From NCBI GenBank assembly GCA_019359435.1, contig JAHHHI010000073.1, forward strand, positions 48,483 through 112,482: a DNA stretch of 64,000 bases. Reading direction: 5' to 3'. The notes below the pieces were generated by a model. The model was not told the origin of the DNA and made no database searches. It saw nothing but the letters and a program-made list of their open reading frames with translations. Source of the stretch: Kaiparowitsia implicata GSE-PSE-MK54-09C (GTDB taxonomy: Bacteria; Cyanobacteriota; Cyanobacteriia; Elainellales; Elainellaceae). Shown here in pieces: positions 36,078 through 45,779 of this stretch (position 1 is the first letter of the stretch; every line of letters starts with the position of its first letter). The position numbers and the translations under genes are program-made.

Positions 36078-37577
36078 TTAGTCTGACTCTCCCTCGCCTT
36101 GTGGTTCGCAGGGCTGTAGCGTAGCGAGGTGCAACACCAATTCATCGATCAGAGGGCGTACCGTGCTGACCGGATAATCAAAATGGTTGACGATAATGCT
36201 GAAGGTTAGGGGGGCATAGTGAGGCGGGTCGAGATAGCCTGACAGCGACGCCACGCCGCTGAGTGCGCCAGTTTTGCCATAGAGTCGTCTAGCCGCAGCT
36301 GTGTCGCGAAAGCGATTGCGAAGAGAGCCAGTTTCAGCGGCGATCGCCAGTGATTGCCGAAACATCTCGGCTTCGGGGTGGCGTGCCATCGCCTGTAGGG
36401 TTTGCACCAATGCCCGAGGTGTCACCAGGTTTTTTCGCGCTATCCCCGATCCGTCTGCCAGGGCTATTCCGGTAGGGTCTACTCCCAACCGTTGCAGAAT
36501 GTCAGACACAGCCGCCAGTCCTGCCGCCAATGTGGTGGGGCGGATTCTGGGATTGTCGGTATCTGCCAGAGGCAGTTGCACACCCAGCGTTTGCAGCAGG
36601 GCTTCTGCATAGAGATTATTGCTATTGCCATTGATGTCAAACAGCAGCGCTGATAGCGGCGGCGAAAGCACCGCTGCAACCTCAGGTGCCGTTGTGGCGG
36701 GCGGGCGAGCCGTGAAGGGGGCGATCGCCGTTTCATGCACCCGAATGTCAGCGGCTTCTAGAACCTGCCGAAACTCAGCCAAAAACCGCTGAGTCGGATC
36801 AGGAACCGCAAAGGCCGTATCAGCAGGAGATGCCCCTTGGTGCAACTGTCCGCTCACTCGCAGTACCCCAGTGCTGGGGTTGCGCTCGACGCGAATAAAT
36901 TCTGGTTCGGTTGAGCGAACAGTCCGAGAAGTATTCTCAATCTGCCAGCCGAGTGCATCGGCAGGATGAGGCCAGACAATCCCCAGCGGCTCTCCCAAAG
37001 CGGCTGGCACCAGTTGCAAGGGCACGCTGTTGCCATTCAGGATCAGGCTGTTGATGGGTGGGCCATAGCGCGCTTGCACGTCTTCCCAGTCCCAATTGGG
37101 CAGAATGGGATCGCCTTGAAAGTGAGACTCATAGGCTACGAGCTGCCTAATTGTGGTAATGCCCTGATTTTGCAGCTGTTGCGCCAGTTCTTGCAACTGT
37201 TCGGTTTCTAAGCTGGGATCGCCTCGTCCTACGATGTGCAGCGTCCCCGTTTGCGGCAATGCCGTCCCATAAATGGACGTGCGAATCTGGTAGTCTGCAC
37301 CTAAATGCTCAAGGGCGGCGGCGGTTGTGAGCAGCTTAACATTTGAGGCTGGGATCAAGAACTGCTCAGCATTCTGAGCGTAGAGCGTCTCGGCTGCGTC
37401 TGCTGTTTCGACCAGAATGCCCCAGTGCGATCGCACTCTAGAGGGCTGTTGCTGGAGTGTGGCTTCTACCGCCGCAGCCAACTCCGCTGGGCACACAGCG
37501 GCCCAACTCCGCTGCGTCCACCCTCCAACATCCAGCGCCATCGCTAGGCTCACTCCTACCCAAGCCAACCGTCGCAT
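36078..37577 (-). CDS. dacB: D-Ala-D-Ala carboxypeptidase/endopeptidase (PBP4, S13)
   Basis: ATG 37577 gives 499 aa with signal peptide RRLAWVGVSLAMALDVGG. A GTG at 37601 would overlap the upstream stop by 20 bp. The penicillin-binding motifs are SNVK (S78, nucleophile, after FLIPA), the SxN-type FDINGNSNNLYAE and KTG (YGKTGALSGVASLSGYLD). The long insertion between the first two motifs is typical of class C PBP4. The enzyme trims peptidoglycan cross-links in the periplasm. It lies directly behind phzF on the same strand. Confidence 0.92.
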   Translation of the reverse strand: MRRLAWVGVSLAMALDVGGWTQRSWAAVCPAELAAAVEATLQQQPSRVRSHWGILVETADAAETLYAQNAEQFLIPASNVKLLTTAAALEHLGADYQIRTSIYGTALPQTGTLHIVGRGDPSLETEQLQELAQQLQNQGITTIRQLVAYESHFQGDPILPNWDWEDVQARYGPPINSLILNGNSVPLQLVPAALGEPLGIVWPHPADALGWQIENTSRTVRSTEPEFIRVERNPSTGVLRVSGQLHQGASPADTAFAVPDPTQRFLAEFRQVLEAADIRVHETAIAPFTARPPATTAPEVAAVLSPPLSALLFDINGNSNNLYAEALLQTLGVQLPLADTDNPRIRPTTLAAGLAAVSDILQRLGVDPTGIALADGSGIARKNLVTPRALVQTLQAMARHPEAEMFRQSLAIAAETGSLRNRFRDTAAARRLYGKTGALSGVASLSGYLDPPHYAPLTFSIIVNHFDYPVSTVRPLIDELVLHLATLQPCEPQGEGESD

Positions 37578-37581
37578 CTGT

Positions 37582-38376
37582 TTACACCAGCAACTCTGCA
37601 CGCAACACTGTAGTTGCCTGTCCCTTTAGCAAGACGCGATCGCCCCGCAAGCCAACCTTAAGCACGCCGCCCCGAGGCGAAGCCTGATAAGCCAAAAAGT
37701 CGGTTTTGTCGAGCCGCTCGCTCCAGTAAGGAGCGAGCGTGCAGTGAGCTGATCCAGTCACTGGATCTTCATCAATGCCAGAACCGGGCGCGAAGAAGCG
37801 GGAGACAAACTCAAACTCTGACCCAGCATCAGCACGACTCGTGGCAATCACGCCGCGAATTGGCAGCGAACGCAACTGAGCCATATCCGGCTGAAGCTGC
37901 CGCACGGTCGCCTCAGAGTCTACCTCAACGAGGTAATCAAAGCGACTCTTACCCACCCATAACGCCCCACTGCCTAACGCTTCTAGTAAACCGGGTGGCG
38001 GAGCAGTTGCCGCCGCTGCATTGGCAGGAAAGTCTAGCTCGATCCATCCCTCGGTCTGACGAGCCGTTAATAGACCACTGCGAGTGTGGAACCGCGCAAT
38101 CTGGTCAGACGAGAGATACCCCTCCGTCCATAGGGCATGGGCACTGGCTAAGGTTGCATGGCCGCACAAATCAACTTCGACCATTGGCGTAAACCAGCGC
38201 AGAGAAAACCCGTCTTCTTGCTGAAGCAGAAACGCTGTTTCCGACAGGTTCATTTCTTGGGCGATCGCCTGCATCCAGCCTGCGTCCTTGGCTTCGGGCA
38301 GCACGCACACCGCCGCTGGGTTTCCTGCAAATGGCCGATTTGTGAACGCATCTACTTGGAGAATTGATAGTCCCAT
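37582..38376 (-). CDS. PhzF-family epimerase/isomerase
   Basis: The 264-aa protein starts LSILQVDAFTNRPFAGNPAA, the PhzF/diaminopimelate-epimerase-like fold signature. The catalytic Glu is probably E46 in NLSETAFL; CGHATLASAHAL and DEDPVTGSAHCTLAPYW are the two other conserved blocks. Relatives isomerise small carboxylated substrates; most are of unknown specificity, and no phenazine genes are nearby. The stop codon is 4 bp before the chosen dacB start, so the two genes form an operon. Confidence 0.9.
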   Translation of the reverse strand: MGLSILQVDAFTNRPFAGNPAAVCVLPEAKDAGWMQAIAQEMNLSETAFLLQQEDGFSLRWFTPMVEVDLCGHATLASAHALWTEGYLSSDQIARFHTRSGLLTARQTEGWIELDFPANAAAATAPPPGLLEALGSGALWVGKSRFDYLVEVDSEATVRQLQPDMAQLRSLPIRGVIATSRADAGSEFEFVSRFFAPGSGIDEDPVTGSAHCTLAPYWSERLDKTDFLAYQASPRGGVLKVGLRGDRVLLKGQATTVLRAELLV

Positions 38377-38614
38377 ACTCTACACAGCCTGAAACGCGTA
38401 TGAACATCGGAGATATTTAGCATCACGTTTAAGAAATGGGATCAGCCAATTCAAAAACCTGAAGTTGTGGCCTCAGAATAGGGCTCAAGTTCTAGGAAGA
38501 CATCCCCCACCCTGGTCATCCATTCAGGTGATTATGCTGCTCTATGCTGCTCAAAAGTGTGGCGCGTTTCAAGAGAGGAAAGCTTGGATTTTAAGGTGTG
38601 AGTCGTGACGTGAC

Positions 38615-38914
38615 CTAACAAGCTAAGGAATTGCAGAGCGATCGCCATTCTTCAAACTCTAAATTGCCCGCTTCATACAGATCGCGCAAAAAAATCGAAA
38701 TCTGCCGGCAGGCAATGTGACGATCAATCATGGCTTTGCTAACGCTGATGGCGTAAAGCTCGCTGCTGTAGGTTTGATGGGTGTTGAGACACAGCCGCGA
38801 TGGTGAGTAGCAAATGCCGCGATGACCAGTTTCTTCCTGTTCCGTCTCGACGATCCAGCCCCGATAAAATTCTTTATGGCATTGCTCATTCATGGCGCGG
38901 TACTCAGCTTGCAT
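38615..38914 (-). CDS. Hypothetical protein, about 99 aa
   Basis: From ATG 38914 the product starts MQAEYRAMNEQCHKEFYRGW; an open extension reaches 39016. The sequence contains GWIVETEQEETGHRGICYSP and a Cys-containing helical end. I do not recognise a family. The central part suggests a small mixed alpha/beta domain with four cysteines and three histidines. No ribosome-binding site is obvious, so the start is uncertain. Codon use resembles its neighbours, which favours a real gene. Confidence 0.55.
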   Translation of the reverse strand: MQAEYRAMNEQCHKEFYRGWIVETEQEETGHRGICYSPSRLCLNTHQTYSSELYAISVSKAMIDRHIACRQISIFLRDLYEAGNLEFEEWRSLCNSLAC

Positions 38915-39108
38915 GTTGATTCTATAGTTCAACTGTAGAGATCTCCGGGGTGAAAAGCGTTCGCCACATGGCGTAAATCGAATCCGCCAAGGCGGCATAC
39001 CTGACAGAATCACCACTAAACCCCAACGCAGGCGTACTTGACATACTACTTCACAGTTATTTTCGGCTTAGTTTTGTAAGCTGAAGGGAGAGACTACAAG
39101 CAATACTT

Positions 39109-39612
39109 ATGACTTCTATAACGTTTACTAATCTTGATTGGCGGCGTTGGCAAACTCTCGTTATCACCACGCTAGCATTTTGGGTAAGTGTGAGCCTGCT
39201 GGTGGATTTGGTTCTGATGCCAAGCATGTATGCCACAGGCATGATGGTAGAGCCTGGGTTTGCTTCGGCTGGTTACTCTATTTTCTGGATCTTTAACCGG
39301 ATGGAGATGCTGTGTGGGGCGATCGCCCTGACTGGCATTCTGTTGTTGGCCCTTAAGCAATGGGCCGCCGACACCCGGTGGACGTCTATTTCGATTGCGG
39401 TCATCCTGATGGCAATTCCCCTCGTCTATACCTATGCGCTCACCCCATCAATGAGCGCTCTGGGAATGCCTCTGGACTTGTTCGCCTCCTCAGCCGAGAC
39501 ACCTGCTCCGATGACACTGTTGCACAGCGGCTATTTGGGGTTAGAGTTCCTTAAATTAGGATTGGCTAGCTGGCTGTTGCGTGACTTGTTTACCCAGCTT
39601 GTCAAAAGCTAG
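39109..39612 (+). CDS. Four-helix membrane protein (DUF4149-like)
   Basis: The 167-aa protein has four predicted membrane segments: LVITTLAFWVSVSLLVDLVL, MEMLCGAIALTGILLLALKQ, ISIAVILMAIPLVYTYALTP and a C-terminal one after LGLEFLKLGLASWLL. An invariant-looking MPSMYATGMM between the first two helices and TLLHSGYLGLE before the last resemble DUF4149-type copper-tolerance-like membrane proteins of cyanobacteria, from memory. The function is unknown. A 21-bp inverted repeat downstream probably ends the transcript. Confidence 0.65.
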   Translation: MTSITFTNLDWRRWQTLVITTLAFWVSVSLLVDLVLMPSMYATGMMVEPGFASAGYSIFWIFNRMEMLCGAIALTGILLLALKQWAADTRWTSISIAVILMAIPLVYTYALTPSMSALGMPLDLFASSAETPAPMTLLHSGYLGLEFLKLGLASWLLRDLFTQLVKS

Positions 39613-39682
39613 TCGGCAAAATTGTAAGTGCCACTCAGCGCTTAGAGTGCCTTCGGTTTATCCTCAATCTACTCAGCCTAGA

Positions 39683-39744
39683 TAGATATACAAAAGGGAG
39701 TCTATTGTCTACTGTGATGTGGCAGACTCCCTTTTGTATATCTA
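39683..39744 (+). terminator. Long inverted repeat, probable terminator
   Basis: Arms 39683-39703 and 39724-39744 are exact 21-bp reverse complements with a 20-nt loop. The right arm includes CCCTTTTG. It follows the gene at 39109 by 70 bp. Confidence 0.7.
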
Positions 39745-39763
39745 CACTTTATTGCACATCCTA

Positions 39764-39807
39764 AGTTCAAGATAAGCTCACACCCTTCTTAATCCGAACT
39801 GCAGTTA
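39764..39807. repeat. Insert-free copy of the AGTTC...GAACT element
   Basis: GTTCAAGATAAGCTCACACC followed at once by CTTCTTAATCCGAACTGCAG matches the two outer halves of the element at 60142-60262 without the palindromes carried there. It lies in a gap between convergent genes. Confidence 0.65.
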
Positions 39808-39989
39808 TGGCAGGGTTATAACCTTAAGCTGCATATTGCAACTGTTGAGTTAATCAGAAAAAAAACTTCCGTGGAGCCCCTATACAGGAAGGATTTTACA
39901 AAACTAATTTTCAAGTCAGCGCCTTAAGCACCTTAGCAATCTTAGAACTACGTTCAGCGTTTGGCACCACACGATGCCCTGAATTGGCC

Positions 39990-40448
39990 TCAAAACAGAT
40001 AATTCAACGTAGCGATGAATTCTGTATCCGTGTCATTAACACCACTTTCAAAAATGATATTGAGTTGCACGTCCACTACAAAATCGTCCAGTACGTTGAG
40101 GTCAACTCCTCCTGTAACCATAGGGTCAAGATTGCTTAGTCCGTCTGCATTGTAAGCAAAGCCTGCGCCAAGATACGGGTAGATGCCCTCGTCAAGAGTG
40201 CCTTCAATTGTTAAGGGCAGCCGTAGTTCCACATCGTCAGCAAATAATACGGCTGGACGCACCGATAAGCTTGTGTTGTCTAAATCTGTCAGCCTGAGCT
40301 TAGAGTCAATCACAAATGCAGTACTGTCATTCAAACCTGTGCGCACCCCTGCTCCAACGTAGTATCCGGGTGGATCTGCTAGAACCGCATTGGCCATGCC
40401 GATGACCATCGCTAATGCGATGCCACTTGCCTTCACGAGAGTTTGCAT
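39990..40448 (-). CDS. Small outer-membrane beta-barrel protein
   Basis: The 152-aa protein has a signal peptide (GIALAMVIGMANAVLADPPG) and eight short beta-strands of alternating polarity, e.g. YYVGAGVRTGLND, SLSVRPAVLF, VELRLPLTIEG, YPYLGAGFAYN. It ends TEFIATLNYLF, with the terminal Phe typical of BAM-inserted barrels. The pattern fits an eight-stranded OmpA-type or OmpW-type barrel of unknown role. It is a single gene with an A+T-rich upstream region. Confidence 0.75.
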   Translation of the reverse strand: MQTLVKASGIALAMVIGMANAVLADPPGYYVGAGVRTGLNDSTAFVIDSKLRLTDLDNTSLSVRPAVLFADDVELRLPLTIEGTLDEGIYPYLGAGFAYNADGLSNLDPMVTGGVDLNVLDDFVVDVQLNIIFESGVNDTDTEFIATLNYLF

Positions 40449-40640
40449 AACGCCTTCTCCAACGCAATGGATTCATCATTTTGCATCACCCAATAGAAGC
40501 GCAAGGCTTTTTTCTTGTCTTCACTAAATAACCACTATTGCTCCTGTTTTGGCTGCGAAGAGATATCAAAACTTCATAGAGTAGACTGTATTTTTCCGTA
40601 GTTTTCAGGACTGGCACACTTAAAACAGTGTGAAAACCAA

Positions 40641-40682
40641 AAAATTAGCAGTAGCACCCCAAGATGTTAGGGTGCCACTGCT
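40641..40682 (-). terminator. Terminator after tRNA-Leu
   Basis: AGCAGTAGCACCC (40647-40659) pairs with GGGTGCCACTGCT (40670-40682) with one mismatch. A T6 run follows on the minus strand. Confidence 0.75.
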
Positions 40683-40734
40683 CTAGACTTAGATTATTTG
40701 AGTAAGTCACTAGAGCGATCGCTCTAGTCCACTA

Positions 40735-40817
40735 TGGGCAGAGGGAGACTCGAACTCCCATGACCAAAGGCCGCCACATTTTGAGTGTGGTGCGTCTACC
40801 AATTCCGCCATCCGCCC
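40735..40817 (-). tRNA. tRNA-Leu (anticodon CAA)
   Basis: Read on the minus strand, the acceptor stem GGGCGGA (5-prime) pairs with TCTGCCC (3-prime) with discriminator A at 40735. The D arm contains GGCGGAATTGGTAGACGC, the anticodon stem CCACA/TGTGG encloses CTCAAAA with anticodon CAA, a long variable arm follows (class II tRNA), and the T arm is GGGAG TTCGAGT CTCCC. CCA is not encoded. The 5-prime 22 nt overlap the end of the M48 protease gene on the same strand. Confidence 0.95.
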
Positions 40818-41671
40818 GCAGATTCAGCTTTATTATTATAGAGGATTGAGCGGGATTCGAGTAAAGATTGATAATCTTGGCTGCTCGCCCACCGTTCGAC
40901 TTCACGCGCGCGCAAGACAGGGACTGGATGACTCAACTGTGCAGTTTGTGCCTGCCGCAGCAGCTGACCCATTTCACTCATGCTTAAGTCATTGTAGTCT
41001 CGGGCTTGCTGCAAAAATGCGTCAAGGTTGAGGCGAGACGCAATCTGAGGAGATCCGCCCGTTAATTTCATCAATACAGACGCAACCACATTGGAATCTT
41101 GAGCAACCAGTAGCGCAGCGCGATCGCACGTAAACTCGGCACATCGCACCCACTCCATCAGTCGCTCCTGCAAGGTTTGCGCCAGCACAGTTCCCACAAT
41201 GGTAGTACTGGCCGCCAGCAGCAATAGATTCGCTAGCGTCATATACACACTGTGCTCGCATTTGAGATGCCCCAACTCGTGAGCAATTACGGCCTGAATC
41301 TCTTCAGGGGTGAGCAAATCAATCAATGATGTGTGAAGTACGATAAACGGCATTTTGCCCCGCATCGCAAACGTATAGGCATTGGGAGCAGGATTTTGTC
41401 GAATGTAGAGTTGGGGCGGCTCTAAATCTAAAACATGGCTAGCTTCGAGCAGCAGTTGGTGTAAATCGGGTAATTGGCGATCGCTCACCAAAATCCCGGA
41501 GGCTAAGTTTTCAAGTTGAAAGAATTGTTCAGCAAAGGAGCCTAACAGACCCCGAATGATTAGGTCTAGCCCAGGAATCTGTTGCAGCGTTTGGGTTGCC
41601 TGGAGGTCGAGGGGATGGCGGAAGTGGTGTGCCTTAAGGCCAACCAAAGTAAGCTTTTCTAGAGCATTCAT
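40796..41671 (-). CDS. M48-family zinc metalloprotease
   Basis: The 291-aa protein has the zinc motif HELGH (VIAHELGHLKCEHS) and the third ligand region ECxCDR-like (AEFTCDRAALLVAQ). A hydrophobic pair (LANLLLLAASTTIVGTVLAQ) follows HELGH, as in membrane-anchored M48 proteases of the HtpX/Ste24 type. The substrate is unknown; family members handle membrane-protein quality control. The reading frame ends on a TAG that belongs to the D arm of tRNA-Leu (GGTAGACGC), so the last seven or so codons are tRNA sequence. The tRNA is presumably processed out of the shared transcript. Confidence 0.87.
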   Translation of the reverse strand: MNALEKLTLVGLKAHHFRHPLDLQATQTLQQIPGLDLIIRGLLGSFAEQFFQLENLASGILVSDRQLPDLHQLLLEASHVLDLEPPQLYIRQNPAPNAYTFAMRGKMPFIVLHTSLIDLLTPEEIQAVIAHELGHLKCEHSVYMTLANLLLLAASTTIVGTVLAQTLQERLMEWVRCAEFTCDRAALLVAQDSNVVASVLMKLTGGSPQIASRLNLDAFLQQARDYNDLSMSEMGQLLRQAQTAQLSHPVPVLRAREVERWASSQDYQSLLESRSILYNNKAESAGGWRNW

Positions 41672-42258
41672 GAAATGTATCGAGGGAGAACTGAACTACA
41701 TTCTAACGATTAATCCTAATCCGTTCTCCTCCCTCACGTCATGCTCTTCATTGGCTGGGGCAAGGCGAACAGGCTTATCGTTGCCCACACGCTTGACTAC
41801 AAATATTGGAACTCAGAGGGTTTAGCCCCCCAAACCCTCTGAGCGGAGACACATGGACTCCAGTGATAAATGATAGTTCCTGACGACAGAAGGTTCCTGG
41901 GGAAATCTACAGATTTAGCGAAATATTCTCTAATCTCTACCCTTTGATATAGCTATTCAATGGATTTGAGCAATAACTTAGTGCATCTTGCACCACTGAT
42001 TTGACTCAGGGCCATGGCCTTTGAAGCGAGATGTAGATTGGTTGCTTGATTTCCCCAAAAGGCTAAGTCAGGCTGCGTTTTCTAGCGCAGAACTAGGGCC
42101 ATAACAATTGCAAGTGCGGTTTGAATGCGGATATTTGGAGGACGTGGCGTGAACTCAAACCCCAAGCCAATATGGCGACAGTTTTGGCCTGCGCCACAAT
42201 CCCATCGCAACGCCTGAAATTGAGCAACGCCCCTAAAATGCTCGCCTGAAACAAACCT
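41672..42258. other. Intergenic region downstream of ftsZ
   Basis: The only strong signal is a perfect 12-bp hairpin, CTCAGAGGGTTT (41812-41823) with AAACCCTCTGAG (41831-41842), loop 7, which may stabilise or end the ftsZ transcript. No U-run follows it. No gene is visible in the rest. Confidence 0.45.
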
Positions 42259-43458
42259 CTACCGGGTAGGACGACGGCGCTGCAAAAACTCAGGAATATC
42301 TAGGTCAGGCTTGCCACCTCGGGGCTCGCTGGCGGGCGGCATGGCCCCTCCAGTCGGTGGCCCTGCAACAGCTCGCTTCAACGGCGACACCCGAGCTGCT
42401 GCTGCTGACCCTGGAGCATCCCCAGAAAAGCCTGTGGCGATGACTGTGATTCGAACCTCACCTTGCATGCGATCGTCAATCACAGCGCCAAAGATGATGT
42501 TGGCGTTTGGATCAACGGCTTCATAAATAACTTCTGCAGCAGCATTGACCTCGTGCAGCGTTAAGTCTTGACCGCCTGTGATGTTGAAGACTACGCCCCG
42601 AGCGCCATCAATGGAGGATTCTAGCAAGGGTGAGGAAATAGCAGTGATAGCCGCCTCGCGAGCGCGAGACTTACCCGAACCAATGCCAATGCCCATGAGC
42701 GCTGAGCCTGCATCAGCCATAACCGCACGCACATCTGCAAAGTCTACGTTGACTAGCCCTGGAATCGTAATAATGTCGGAAATGCCCTGCACACCCTGCC
42801 GTAAAATATCGTCGGCGACTTGAAAGGCCTCTTGAACGGGGGTTTGCTCTGAGATGACTGAGAGTAGCTTGTCGTTGGGGATCACGATCAATGTATCGAC
42901 GCGGCTTTGCAAGGCGGCGATGCCTTCCTCCGCTTGGGTTGTGCGGCGCTTGCCCTCAAATGTGAAGGGGCGAGTCACAACGCCCACAGTAAGCGCCCCT
43001 ACTTCTTTTGCGACTTCAGCAACAATGGGCGCAGCACCTGTGCCAGTGCCACCGCCCATGCCTGCAGTGATGAAGACTAAATCGGAATTTTCTAATGACG
43101 CTGCAATCTCATCTCGCGATTCTTCTGCTGCTTTTTGCCCAATGGCAGGGTTTCCGCCTGCTCCCAACCCGCGCGTCAGCTTTTGACCGACTTGCAAACT
43201 GTTTTGAGCATCAGAATAGGTTAGCGCTTGAGCGTCGGTGTTGATAGTCCAAAACTCTACGCCGGCAACTCCGCTGGTAACCATGCGATTTACAGCGTTG
43301 CAGCCGCCGCCGCCAACGCCGATGACCTTGATTCGAGCAAAGCTACCTGGCACGATTTCACCACCTCTGGATTCTTCTATTGGCTTGTTATGGTTATTGG
43401 TATCGCCAACTTCACCCAAGTGTAGCCCAGAGTTGGTAAAAGAATTTGCAGTATTCAT
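42259..43458 (-). CDS. ftsZ: Cell division GTPase FtsZ
   Basis: The 399-aa protein has the tubulin signature [20 protein letters not shown], the N-terminal nucleotide site [13 protein letters not shown] and the T7 loop [11 protein letters not shown]. The C-terminus has a variable linker and ends [12 protein letters not shown], the conserved peptide that binds membrane tethers such as ZipN or SepF. The N-terminal 40 residues form the extended region common in cyanobacterial FtsZ. It polymerises at midcell to form the division ring. It lies 650 bp downstream of ftsQ. Confidence 0.98.
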   Translation of the reverse strand: MNTANSFTNSGLHLGEVGDTNNHNKPIEESRGGEIVPGSFARIKVIGVGGGGCNAVNRMVTSGVAGVEFWTINTDAQALTYSDAQNSLQVGQKLTRGLGAGGNPAIGQKAAEESRDEIAASLENSDLVFITAGMGGGTGTGAAPIVAEVAKEVGALTVGVVTRPFTFEGKRRTTQAEEGIAALQSRVDTLIVIPNDKLLSVISEQTPVQEAFQVADDILRQGVQGISDIITIPGLVNVDFADVRAVMADAGSALMGIGIGSGKSRAREAAITAISSPLLESSIDGARGVVFNITGGQDLTLHEVNAAAEVIYEAVDPNANIIFGAVIDDRMQGEVRITVIATGFSGDAPGSAAAARVSPLKRAVAGPPTGGAMPPASEPRGGKPDLDIPEFLQRRRPTR

Positions 43459-44109
43459 TGAACCTGAGATGTATTGATAATGTGTGGTTAGAGCAAGTGC
43501 AAGAAGGAGCTAAATCGTCTTCTGCTTAAGCCAATGGCTATTTTTGGCTATCTGGTGATGGAGCGGGATCTGCTTGAAGTGGAATGGATGTCTTAGAACA
43601 TTTCAGCGTGATCACAACCTGTGAGGATAAGTTCAACAGCGTGTTGAATAGCCTGCCTGAGGTGTCTCTAGAGCTTTAGAAAATAGTGTCTACACGAATT
43701 CAATCATTTCCCAGAGCGGTGCTTGGGCGCGATCGCCCCACTTAATTTTGGCAACAGATGGCTTCATCGCTATCTGTTTTTCAGCATACTTAATGATTAG
43801 GCACACTAGGGCAGCATTTAAGTTCTACTCATATTAGGGTATGTCGTCTGAAAAACCAATCAATTTGCTGAAATATCTGTATAGATAGCAGCTAAGCAAT
43901 ATTTAAGGCGCTAGATATAGCGTTTGCCCTCGCTTGTCAGATCGTCTAGGTTGAATGCTAGACCACAATTGCTCGATTGACTCGACATAATTCAATCCCA
44001 CATGTGAGTTTGGCTCGAACTCATTTTTTTAGCCTGGACGAAGGCATTTCAAAAGAAGGCTGCGGGATGGTTTAGAAGAACCAAGGCCATTAGATTCAAA
44101 GCATTATCC
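43459..44109. other. ftsQ-ftsZ intergenic region
   Basis: 650 bp without a gene. The length suggests that ftsZ has its own promoter or promoters here. I see no unambiguous -35/-10 pair and no terminator after ftsQ. Confidence 0.4.
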
Positions 44110-45096
44110 TCAAAACGCATTGTCGTAGGCGTCAGACTCATGGGTGTCAACGTCATCAAATAACGGCTCAATGGCATCAAGCTCTGACTGGCCTGAGTAG
44201 TCCAATGCATTCTGAAACCCGATGAGTTGAATCATGGGGCGGTTGGGATTTGTGACGTCAATATGGGCAATGCGGCTGCGTTCGATTGTGTTGGGCAGGT
44301 TGCGTATTTGGGCGATCGCCCGCAGTTGTGCTGAGAACCGAGCCGCAGTCGTGAATGCGCCAATATGCACTGTGCCCACATCGGTTCTCAAGATCACGTT
44401 AGACGGATTCCGCCAATCAATTTCAGCAATGCGGGGTGCTGTCGGCATAGCGGCGTTAATCTGGGTGATTTCTTGATACATCTCAGACCACTGGCTGCGG
44501 TTCTGCCCGTTCATGCCAACTACAGTAAGGTCGGGCACTTGCAGACTAGAGCCAAGGGTGAGATAGTTCTCGAGCGGAAACCAGGCACCCGTAGAATCGA
44601 GTAGCCCTTGGGTGGACTGGGATAGGGCCTGTGGCGTGGGCTGAGACGCTTCACCGGATTCGACAGTAGATAGAGTCTGCTCCGGGTCGGGGATAAAATC
44701 CTGAGCCACTGCGACGGGTTTACGTTCTTGAACTTGCAGCATCAGGCTGGGGGGAAATAGCTGACGGGTAATGGTGGCCTCAGCGATTGGGCCGCTCGCT
44801 TCTAGCCCTCGGGCGATCGCCTCTGTATCGACTTCCCATAGGGTTTGGGGATACTCCATCGGCAGTAACCGCTGCACCATGTCGGAAGACAGCAGCTCAT
44901 TGCCGTCTACTTGGATCTGACTAGAGTCATAAATAACCCAGCTAGGCCGCGTCACTAGCCAGATAGCGCCACTCGTGAGGGCGATCGTCACCAGAAGTCG
45001 CCAGCACGACTGCGCTGCCTTGAGCCGCCGCTGTCCGCGCAGCCGCTGCCGTCGCTGTGCTAGCCCTGTTCGAGAAATGCGAGACAAATTAGCCAT
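44110..45096 (-). CDS. ftsQ: Cell division protein FtsQ (POTRA)
   Basis: The 328-aa protein has a basic cytoplasmic N-terminus, one membrane helix (LLVTIALTSGAIWLVTRPSW) and a POTRA domain (QIQVDGNELLSSDMVQRLLP, then EATITRQLFPPSLMLQVQER). The beta-domain continues as WRNPSNVILRTDVGTVHIGA. FtsQ links early and late divisome proteins. Residues about 150-180 are a Ser/Gln-rich insert. An acidic tail (LDAIEPLFDDVDTHESDAYD) ends the protein. Upstream, 242 bp separate it from a small membrane protein on the same strand. Confidence 0.92.
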   Translation of the reverse strand: MANLSRISRTGLAQRRQRLRGQRRLKAAQSCWRLLVTIALTSGAIWLVTRPSWVIYDSSQIQVDGNELLSSDMVQRLLPMEYPQTLWEVDTEAIARGLEASGPIAEATITRQLFPPSLMLQVQERKPVAVAQDFIPDPEQTLSTVESGEASQPTPQALSQSTQGLLDSTGAWFPLENYLTLGSSLQVPDLTVVGMNGQNRSQWSEMYQEITQINAAMPTAPRIAEIDWRNPSNVILRTDVGTVHIGAFTTAARFSAQLRAIAQIRNLPNTIERSRIAHIDVTNPNRPMIQLIGFQNALDYSGQSELDAIEPLFDDVDTHESDAYDNAF

Positions 45097-45338
45097 GAGC
45101 CAACGCTGAAAATGAGGGTGTTTTTTTAGTCATGTAATCATGATGGGGTAGATCGAAGGAACAGCCTTTACTTCATCCCATCATGAGCCGGTGAGGGGTC
45201 GCCTAAAAATCATTGACGAAGATGAGCGAATTCACGCAAACCGGTAAATGTGCCTGCACCCGTGAGATAGACTCCTGATTCTGGTTGCGAGCATGGGCCA
45301 CAACGCAGGCTGAAGAAAACACCCAAGCGCTGATGCGC

Positions 45339-45764
45339 CTAAGGGGAGGTGCTCGATTGGGGCTGTAATCGCTGTTGAAGGAACTGATGCCATTGGGCGG
45401 CGATCGCCACGTCTGTAAATGGAATGGAGACGACTCGCTCAGGAAGCGTGAACGTCAGAGCCGCACGACGACTGCGCCGGGGCAGGTGTTCAGGATCGAT
45501 GGGCTGGTTGTCTGCAAAGAGTTGGAGCGATCGCACCTCACTCAACGCGAGAGTTTCTATATTGGCGGGTTCTTGGCGTGTGGGTTTGCCCCAGGTGAGC
45601 GTGTCGCCCTGCTGACCCAGCACAGCAAAAATGTCGTATTTGGCCCGCTCAAACTGAGGAGCCCAGCGCTGATAGGCTTCTAGTTTTTGATACTCGTTCC
45701 ACCCAGCATACGCCAGCCAGAAAAACATGATCAGCAGCGGCAACCAGAGCAATCCTCGTTCCAT
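45339..45764 (-). CDS. Small single-pass membrane protein next to ftsQ
   Basis: From ATG 45764 the 141-aa product begins MERGLLWLPLLIMFFWLAYA, a single membrane anchor, followed by a charged helix (GWNEYQKLEAYQRWAPQFER) and a compact domain with LSEVRSLQLFADNQPIDPEH and SIPFTDVAIAAQWHQFLQQR. I do not recognise a named family, though similar proteins occur in cyanobacteria from memory. An ATG at 45779 in frame is possible. Its place upstream of ftsQ and ftsZ makes a cell-envelope role plausible, but that is only context. Confidence 0.65.
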   Translation of the reverse strand: MERGLLWLPLLIMFFWLAYAGWNEYQKLEAYQRWAPQFERAKYDIFAVLGQQGDTLTWGKPTRQEPANIETLALSEVRSLQLFADNQPIDPEHLPRRSRRAALTFTLPERVVSIPFTDVAIAAQWHQFLQQRLQPQSSTSP

Positions 45765-45779
45765 AGCAAATCTCAGCAA

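Noticed and set aside
43459..44109. Missing gene between ftsQ and ftsZ
   Set aside because: No frame on either strand has adequate length or composition; it appears to be a long regulatory region.
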